Assembly: GCF_014304815.1 (NCBI RefSeq)
Contig: NZ_CP047958.1
Span: 1,860,001 to 1,924,000 of the forward strand
Source of the DNA: Synechococcus sp. MIT S9220
GTDB lineage: Bacteria; Cyanobacteriota; Cyanobacteriia; PCC-6307; Cyanobiaceae
Reading direction: 5' to 3'
Length of the DNA: 64,000 nucleotides
The translations under genes and the position numbers were made by a program. This document shows, one piece after another, positions 58,720 through 64,000 of this stretch. The notes below the pieces were generated by a model. It worked only from the letters and a program-made list of their open reading frames with translations. It was not told the DNA's origin and did not search any database. Numbering within the stretch: position 1 is the stretch's first letter; each line of letters starts with the position of its first letter.

Positions 58720-60453
58720 ATGCGCGTTGCCCTGGCCCAGATCAATCCTGTTGTGGGCGACCTGCTGGGCAATGCCACCCGCATTTTGCAAGGCCTCGAC
58801 AGCCTGATCGAGACCACGGGCCGCCAACCGGACCTGCTGGTCACGCCCGAGCTCTCGCTCTGGGGGTATCCACCAAGGGATCTTCTCTTCAGCCCCACGC
58901 ACCTGCAACGGCAACGGGAGGCCCTCGACACGCTCCGCAGTGGCCTGGCCGCCCGTCAGTCGGACATCGCGCTTCTGGTGGGAGTCGCTGATCCAGCAGA
59001 CGATGCCTTGCATCCTGCGCTGTACAACGCCATCACCCTCGTGCAAGTCGGCGGTGATCAGGTGGTGGCCCGAAAGCAACTTCTGCCCAGTTACGACGTC
59101 TTTGACGAAACGCGTTATTTCAGGCCAAGCCATGGAGCTGGACAGATCACACTCCATAACGGAGACCGCAACTGGCGACTGGGGATCACCATCTGCGAAG
59201 ACCTGTGGGTCGACCAAGAACTACATGGCCGTCGCCTCGTGGGACCAGACCCTGTGGCCGATCTGATTCCCGCGCGGATCGATGCACTCATCAACTGCTC
59301 AGCCTCACCCTTTGGCCGCCGAAAGGCTGCCCTGCGGCGTCAGTTGGCCGCACGTGCGGCGCAGCGCCTTGGCTGCCCAGTGGTTTACGTCAATCAGGTG
59401 GGAGGTAATGACGAACTGGTGTTCGACGGAGCCAGCTTCGTGATGGGCAGCAACTGCGAGACGCCGCTTTTGCAGCTTCCGGTCTGCCGTGAAGCGATAC
59501 AGATCTGGAATGCCACAGACAGGGCACCATCGGCAGCCAATCAATCAACCGCGACGCAGCGAATCCAGGCTGAACAGCAGGAGATGGAAGCGCTGTTCCG
59601 CACTCTGGTGATTGGAGTGAAGGACTATGCCGGCAAATGTGGCTTCCAGAACGTCCTGCTCGGCCTGAGTGGAGGCATCGACTCAGCGCTGGTGGCGGTG
59701 ATCGCTGCCGCGGCCCTCGGGTCCGATCAGGTGCAAACTCTGCTGATGCCATCTCCGTGGAGTTCGGAAGCTTCACTCGCAGATGCCCTCAACCTTGCGG
59801 ATCGACTGGGAATCGCCCACACCATCGTTCCGATCGAAACCCTGATGGATGGTTTCCAGACGACATTGACCCCAGCCCTGGAGAGCGTTCCCTCAGGGGT
59901 GACAGCCGAAAATCTGCAGTCGCGCATCCGCGGCACTCTGCTGATGGCCATGGCCAATCAGCAGGGACAGCTACTGCTCACCACCGGGAACAAATCGGAG
60001 CTCGCAGTGGGCTACTGCACCCTCTATGGCGATATGAACGGCGGCCTGGCCGTGATCGGTGATCTGTACAAATCAACCGTGTTTGCGTTGTGCCAATGGA
60101 TCGACAGCAGCGAGGCAAGCCTGTGCCGCCAGCAACTGGCACTCCCTGCCGAGGGAGCGCTGATCGGCAGCGCAATCCTCGAGAAACCTCCCAGTGCCGA
60201 ACTGCGGCCAGATCAGAAAGACAGTGACTCACTCCCCGACTACGACCGTCTTGACCTCCTGCTGATCGACATGATCGAACACCGTCTTAGCGGGCAGCAA
60301 CTGATAACTGCTGGCCACAATCCTGCAGAGGTGCAACGGATCGAGAGCCTGTTCAGAAGGGCTGAATTCAAGCGCAGACAGGCAGCACCGTTGCTGAAGG
60401 TGAGTGCCCAGGCCTTCGGCAGTGGCTGGCGGCTGCCGATCGCCGCCGTCTGA
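58720..60453 (+). CDS. nadE: Glutamine-dependent NAD+ synthetase
   Basis: Amidates deamido-NAD to NAD with glutamine as ammonia source. N-terminal nitrilase-type glutaminase with catalytic triad in VTPELSLWGYPPRDLL (Glu), VARKQLLPSYDVFDE (Lys) and LGITICEDLWVDQE (Cys); C-terminal synthetase with P-loop GLSGGIDSALVAVIAAAALG and LTTGNKSELAVGYCTLYGDM. About 577 residues. ATG at 58720 is used; GTG at 58714 is the alternative. Cotranscribed with nadD. Confidence 0.97.
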   Translation: MRVALAQINPVVGDLLGNATRILQGLDSLIETTGRQPDLLVTPELSLWGYPPRDLLFSPTHLQRQREALDTLRSGLAARQSDIALLVGVADPADDALHPALYNAITLVQVGGDQVVARKQLLPSYDVFDETRYFRPSHGAGQITLHNGDRNWRLGITICEDLWVDQELHGRRLVGPDPVADLIPARIDALINCSASPFGRRKAALRRQLAARAAQRLGCPVVYVNQVGGNDELVFDGASFVMGSNCETPLLQLPVCREAIQIWNATDRAPSAANQSTATQRIQAEQQEMEALFRTLVIGVKDYAGKCGFQNVLLGLSGGIDSALVAVIAAAALGSDQVQTLLMPSPWSSEASLADALNLADRLGIAHTIVPIETLMDGFQTTLTPALESVPSGVTAENLQSRIRGTLLMAMANQQGQLLLTTGNKSELAVGYCTLYGDMNGGLAVIGDLYKSTVFALCQWIDSSEASLCRQQLALPAEGALIGSAILEKPPSAELRPDQKDSDSLPDYDRLDLLLIDMIEHRLSGQQLITAGHNPAEVQRIESLFRRAEFKRRQAAPLLKVSAQAFGSGWRLPIAAV

Positions 60454-60482
60454 GCCACATTGAAGAGACGACTCCGTCCTCC

Positions 60483-61622
60483 ATGGCCCATTCCGTTCTG
60501 ACGGCCCCGATGGCCAGTATCGGGGTCCCCACTGAGATCAAGGCCGATGAACAGCGTGTGGCGCTCACCCCGGATGCGGTCCGCGAACTGGTAACCCACG
60601 GCCTTGAGGTGCGGATTCAGAACGGAGCCGGGGCCGGGGCAGGCATTAGTGACGACGCTTTTGCAGCGGCAGGAGCCAGGCTTGTGAATCGCGAGGAAGC
60701 CTGGGCGGCTCACCTGGTGGTGAAAGTGAAGGAGCCGCAGCCGGAGGAGTTCAGTCTTCTGCGGGACGACATGGTGCTGTTCACCTACCTGCATCTGGCG
60801 GCTTACAGCCAGGTGGGAGAGGCCCTTCTGGATGCCGGCACCACAGGTGTGGCCTACGAAACGGTGCAGTTGGAGAACGGAAGCCTGCCGCTACTGGCCC
60901 CGATGAGCGAAATCGCAGGACGACTCGCTGCGCAGGTGGGAGCAAGGCTTCTGGAACGGCCCAATGGCGGCCGCGGCGTCTTGATGGGTGGTTGCACCGG
61001 CGTGCGTCCGGCCCGCGTTGTGGTGCTGGGAGCCGGCACGGTGGGCTGGAATGCGGCACGACTCGCTGCCGCGATGGATGCCGAGGTGCTGCTTCTGGAT
61101 CGCTCCCCCGAGCGGTTACGCAGCCTTGAGGCCGACCGCCGTGGGCGGCTGATCAGCATGGTCAGCAGTCGTGGACTACTGGAGCGTTTGGTACCGACCG
61201 CGGATCTGCTGATCGGTGCGGTGCTGACCCCTGGCGGCCGGGCACCGACTCTGGTGGATGAGGAGATGGTCAAGCAGATGACGCCGGGATCAGCAATCGT
61301 CGACGTCGCTGTTGACCAGGGAGGGTGTGTGGCCACGAGCCGTGAAACCACGCACACGGATCCAACGGTGTTCATCCACGGCGTGCAGCACTATGCCGTT
61401 GGCAACATGCCCGGGGCCGTGCCCTTCACCTCCACCGAAGCTCTGGTGAGCGTGACCCTGCCCTACATCCTCGGCATCGCAGGCCGAGGCCTCGAGGAGG
61501 CCGTCACCGAGCGTCCAGAACTGCTCTCGGGTCTGAACACTGTCAAGGGAGCGGTCTGCCATCCAGGAGTCGCCAAAGCTCTGGGGGTTCCACCGCGCCA
61601 CCCGATGGCCTGCCTGCGCTGA
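60483..61622 (+). CDS. ald: Alanine dehydrogenase
   Basis: Reversible NAD-dependent amination of pyruvate to alanine. In 379 residues: GVPTEIKADEQRVALTPDAV, LVVKVKEPQPEEF (substrate Lys), LFTYLHLAAYSQV (catalytic His), VVVLGAGTVGWNAARLAAAM (NAD site). The catalytic Asp region is NMPGAVPFTSTEAL. It may use ammonium assimilated under some conditions. It follows nadE by 29 bases and converges on the YchJ-type gene. Confidence 0.95.
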   Translation: MAHSVLTAPMASIGVPTEIKADEQRVALTPDAVRELVTHGLEVRIQNGAGAGAGISDDAFAAAGARLVNREEAWAAHLVVKVKEPQPEEFSLLRDDMVLFTYLHLAAYSQVGEALLDAGTTGVAYETVQLENGSLPLLAPMSEIAGRLAAQVGARLLERPNGGRGVLMGGCTGVRPARVVVLGAGTVGWNAARLAAAMDAEVLLLDRSPERLRSLEADRRGRLISMVSSRGLLERLVPTADLLIGAVLTPGGRAPTLVDEEMVKQMTPGSAIVDVAVDQGGCVATSRETTHTDPTVFIHGVQHYAVGNMPGAVPFTSTEALVSVTLPYILGIAGRGLEEAVTERPELLSGLNTVKGAVCHPGVAKALGVPPRHPMACLR

Positions 61623-61626
61623 TCGT

Positions 61627-62058
61627 TCAGTCCAGTGAGCGGATGTAGAGCCACTCCCCTGTCGCCACTCCATTTCGTCTGCGGAACAGCGAGTGTTCCT
61701 TCAACACGTGGCGTTGCCCACCGGCGCTGAAGACGGCCTCGAAACGCACGGTTCCCTCAAGATCATCCGAACATCCAGCCTCAGAGGCCAGCACCTTGAG
61801 GCCATGCCATCGGGTCTGGCGGCAACTGGCCCGCAGCTCTCGCCTTCGCTCAGCAGCTGCACTGGCGGCAACAGGGTGGGTGGCGATCAGATAATCCACC
61901 TCCGAGAGCGCGTAAGCGGAGTAGCGGGATCGCATCAATTGTTCGGCGGTCTCCGCCTTCAGCCTGCCTCGGTGAAGCGGTCCGCAGCACTGAAGCAGTG
62001 GATCTCCGCTTCCACATGGACAGGGACGGTCTCCGGAATTTGCAAAGCCCAGTGCCAT
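61627..62058 (-). CDS. YchJ-family SEC-C protein (UPF0225)
   Basis: A 143-residue protein with a SEC-C zinc motif GDRPCPCGSGDPLLQCCGPL (CxCx8-CC type) near the N-terminus, followed by the YchJ fold (AETAEQLMRSRYSAYALSEV, YLIATHPV) and an ending HSLFRRRNGVATGEWLYI. Function is unknown; SEC-C motifs bind zinc. ATG at 62058 overlaps the stop of DUF3326 (TGATG), so they are coupled. Confidence 0.88.
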   Translation of the reverse strand: MALGFANSGDRPCPCGSGDPLLQCCGPLHRGRLKAETAEQLMRSRYSAYALSEVDYLIATHPVAASAAAERRRELRASCRQTRWHGLKVLASEAGCSDDLEGTVRFEAVFSAGGQRHVLKEHSLFRRRNGVATGEWLYIRSLD

Positions 62059-63128
62059 CAATTCAGCTCCTGCATGGAGGGCAGAGGTCGAACGAGAGAC
62101 GCCGTGGCGATGCCCTCGCGCAGGGCGGTCACCAGGCCCGCGGCTTCTGCGTAGGAACCGGCTTTCAGGATCTGATTCCCACAACCCAGAGCCTCTGCAC
62201 TGACCGACAGCACGCCTGGATTGTTCACCGCGATCACAGGAACGCCACGTTCCAGGCTGGCAAGCACAGCCTCCCCTCCAAGCGCACCATCCGGCACCAC
62301 AACGGCACCCAGCTGGTCGGCGACGAGATCATCTCCAGCCATCGAACAGCCTGAGGACAGATCCAGCAGATCAGGCGCCCTGCTCAGACCCACCAACACA
62401 CAGGCAAGAAAGGTGTAGCCGAGTTCCTCCCCTGCAGCACGGGGATCAAGGTCAACGTCGAGGGGCAGGGCCTCCAGCGCTGGCGCGTGAGCGCAGGGAA
62501 TCTGCAGATGCCGAACCAGCAGATGACTGATCACCGCTTCAGCGCCGGCGAGAGCATCGACACCCGTGCCGTGGCGATAGGCCGCCAACGTCTCAGTGTC
62601 CAGCTCGTCGGGGAATCGAGCCACCACTGCAATGGCGGTAGACCCTGCCGCCTTAAGGCGCTCTGCCGCTCTCAGGAGCGTATCGGGTCGATCCAAAGTC
62701 CCCCAGCTTGTGCCGCTGTCGCCGGCAGCCAGATGCACACCCAGAGGCTCATCAGTGCGGACCACCGCGTTGATATCAAGGCCAAGACTGGCCCTGCAGC
62801 CCTCCGCCACCTGACGATGTCGCAGCAGCAGGTCCGATTCGATGCCGGCATCCAGCAACAGGCCGATGCGCTGACTGCGCCTCGGGCGCAGTCCCCAGGC
62901 AGCTGCGGCAAAACGATCGAGGCTGTAACCCTCCACATAGTGAATGCGTGGATCACGCCAGTACAACGAGGCTCCATTGATCACATTGGGATGGGTGATC
63001 AGGCAACCGCTGGCTGCTGCCAACAGGCGGGCACTTGGCAGGGCATCGCCAGCGAACCCACCGATCTCACAGCCGATACCCGTCGGCACAACCATCAGCG
63101 TGGGCAACGGCGCAGCGAAGACCGTCAT
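62058..63128 (-). CDS. DUF3326-domain protein
   Basis: A 356-residue cyanobacterial protein of the DUF3326 family. It starts LPTLMVVPTGIGCEIGGFAG, has ITHPNVINGASLYWRDPRIH, and a C-terminal SAM- or nucleotide-like glycine-rich part (VPDGALGGEAVLASLERGVP). Soluble. Function is unknown. Its start overlaps the stop of the small gene upstream by 4 bases, and its stop overlaps the YchJ-type start. Confidence 0.85.
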   Translation of the reverse strand: MTVFAAPLPTLMVVPTGIGCEIGGFAGDALPSARLLAAASGCLITHPNVINGASLYWRDPRIHYVEGYSLDRFAAAAWGLRPRRSQRIGLLLDAGIESDLLLRHRQVAEGCRASLGLDINAVVRTDEPLGVHLAAGDSGTSWGTLDRPDTLLRAAERLKAAGSTAIAVVARFPDELDTETLAAYRHGTGVDALAGAEAVISHLLVRHLQIPCAHAPALEALPLDVDLDPRAAGEELGYTFLACVLVGLSRAPDLLDLSSGCSMAGDDLVADQLGAVVVPDGALGGEAVLASLERGVPVIAVNNPGVLSVSAEALGCGNQILKAGSYAEAAGLVTALREGIATASLVRPLPSMQELN

Positions 63129-63316
63129 GGGTTGATCAGCACGGCTTCGACCTCAAGCGCAACCTGGGATGTTTCAGCGGAGCGTTGGATGGAGGTGATC
63201 GCCCAGCGCAACGGCTCACCCTCCCGTTGAAGCTGCTCGAGAACCCAGGAGCGAAGATCGTCGATAGCGCACAACTCGGGACTGATCAGCGACAACCTCC
63301 TGAAACTGAGCTTCAT
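63125..63316 (-). CDS. Small protein of unknown function, first gene of the DUF3326 unit
   Basis: A 63-residue protein, MKLSFRRLSLISPELCAIDD onward, with a helix SWVLEQLQREGEPLRWAITS and a strand VALEVEAVLINP. It overlaps the DUF3326 start by 4 bases, which supports it as a real gene. ATG at 63316 is used rather than TTG at 63322. No family is recognised. Confidence 0.6.
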   Translation of the reverse strand: MKLSFRRLSLISPELCAIDDLRSWVLEQLQREGEPLRWAITSIQRSAETSQVALEVEAVLINP

Positions 63317-63468
63317 GACCAAAAGGCAAAGACCGAAAACAAATCAGGTGCCATCGCTGTGATCCTCGCAACCGATCCACTGCGCAAGTTTCAGGCCTCA
63401 GTGCTCGGGTTGACCGGTGCATTCGAGCAAGCCAGCAACACCGACAAACACTCTTTCCTCAAACAGAT

Positions 63469-63567
63469 GTGAGAGAGGCACTGGAGAAGCTGCATTCCAG
63501 CAGCGGCAAAGAGCTGCGCGGCATGGATTACGACAGCTTCATGGAACTGCTGAACGCCGAGGCTTGA
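63469..63567 (+). other. Possible very small protein or gene remnant
   Basis: Starting at GTG 63469, a 32-residue frame reads MREALEKLHSSSGKELRGMD then YDSFMELLNAEA, with a coding-like helical pattern. The frame just upstream (63359-63472, ending SNTDKHSFLKQM) also looks coding but in another phase and meets it at ATGTGA, so this could be one gene broken by a frameshift. No ribosome binding site is seen. Confidence 0.3.
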
Positions 63568-63608
63568 AAACATCCCTGCTGAGAGATGAACAGAACCCTG
63601 TTGAAGAA

Positions 63609-63944
63609 TCAGCTCTGATACTGACCGAACTGAGCCTGATACAGGGCATCCTCCTGGCCAGCCACCGCCATGAGGTCACTACGAGGGAAGGAAACGCAGA
63701 GAAGAGCGAAGCCCTCATTGCGCAGATCCTCCTTGACCCCCATCGCATCAGGCTGGTGAACCTCACCCTCTTGGATGCGTGCAGCACAGGTGGTGCAGAC
63801 TCCCGCGCAACAGGAACTGGGCACGGGCACTTCGGCCTCTTCAGCAGCGGACAACACGGTCTGGTTGTCACGGCACTGAAAATGGTGACGCTGGCCATCA
63901 AGCTCAAGGGTGATGGCATAAACAGCAGATGTGGTGTCGCTCAT
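63609..63944 (-). CDS. Second [2Fe-2S] plant-type ferredoxin
   Basis: A 111-residue ferredoxin-fold protein. The cluster motif VPSSCCAGVCTTCAARIQEG gives C-x4-C-x2-C, with an extra Cys next to the first ligand, and the fourth ligand is in GFALLCVSFPRSD. The C-terminus is longer than PetF (SDLMAVAGQEDALYQAQF). It is not the main photosynthetic ferredoxin and may serve a specific partner, unknown here. Window ends 56 bases upstream of its start, so the promoter is only partly seen. Confidence 0.9.
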   Translation of the reverse strand: MSDTTSAVYAITLELDGQRHHFQCRDNQTVLSAAEEAEVPVPSSCCAGVCTTCAARIQEGEVHQPDAMGVKEDLRNEGFALLCVSFPRSDLMAVAGQEDALYQAQFGQYQS

Positions 63945-64000
63945 CTTTCTTGGAACACTCCCAACGATGGCTTCTGCTCAGCGTAGAGGCCGCCTGAATC

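Overview
This 64 kb window looks like chromosomal DNA of a marine unicellular cyanobacterium, most likely Synechococcus (marine picocyanobacteria). Genes that point there are the complete kaiA-kaiB-kaiC circadian cluster, the sensor kinase NblS, the photosystem II cytochrome c550 PsbV, a plant-type ferredoxin PetF, the plastid-type ribosomal protein PSRP-3/Ycf65, the cyanobacterial omega subunit of RNA polymerase, and small proteins of cyanobacterial families (DUF1818, DUF2811, DUF3326, PSII S4-domain). The DNA is G+C-rich, packed on both strands, and has many 1-4 nt start/stop overlaps. No rRNA, CRISPR array, insertion sequence or prophage was seen. One tRNA gene, tRNA-Val(GAC), is present.

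Layout. 1-3.8 kb (+): a LuxR-type regulator that may continue past the left edge, a helix-hairpin-helix protein, a GIY-YIG-like protein, leucyl aminopeptidase pepA and a small membrane protein. 3.8-12.3 kb (-): a 58-residue protein, then a long tight run (hypothetical-purC-bamA-lpxC-fabZ-lpxA-lpxB-msrA) that makes lipid A, inserts outer-membrane proteins and protects the envelope. 12.4-19.5 kb: purD and nblS (+) face kaiC-kaiB-kaiA (-), followed by rplU-rpmA (+). 19.5-30.1 kb: a DUF2127 membrane protein, a methyltransferase, truB, yebC, then a coupled minus-strand trio (SpoIID-like protein, nagB, two-domain oxoprolinase/hydantoinase) divergent from rnz and psbV.

30.1-45.9 kb: petF, prmA-serA, an S4-domain protein, tRNA-Val, murD, an EVE-domain protein, a small cluster with rpoZ, an Hsp70-like protein, pyrR, gpmI, secG and the ammonium transporter amt. 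46-50.3 kb: groS-groL (-) with a CIRCE operator, divergent from atpD-atpC (+). 50.3-53 kb is an A+T-rich islet holding a CapA-like lipoprotein and an M23 peptidase, unlike its housekeeping flanks. 53-64 kb: PSRP-3, a HAD phosphatase, pepP, a CNNM-type membrane protein, a GTPase, nadD-nadE, ald, YchJ-type and DUF3326 proteins, and a second [2Fe-2S] ferredoxin.

Most of the window is ordinary core genome. The parts that deserve a second look are the A+T-rich envelope islet, the coupled SpoIID-NagB-oxoprolinase trio, a cluster of cyanobacterial DnaA-box sequences near 38.2 kb, strong hairpins in unexpected places (inside a convergent gene after rpmA; between atpD and atpC), and several genes whose starts or key motifs are not standard. 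I did not find a clearly new multi-gene defence or biosynthetic system.
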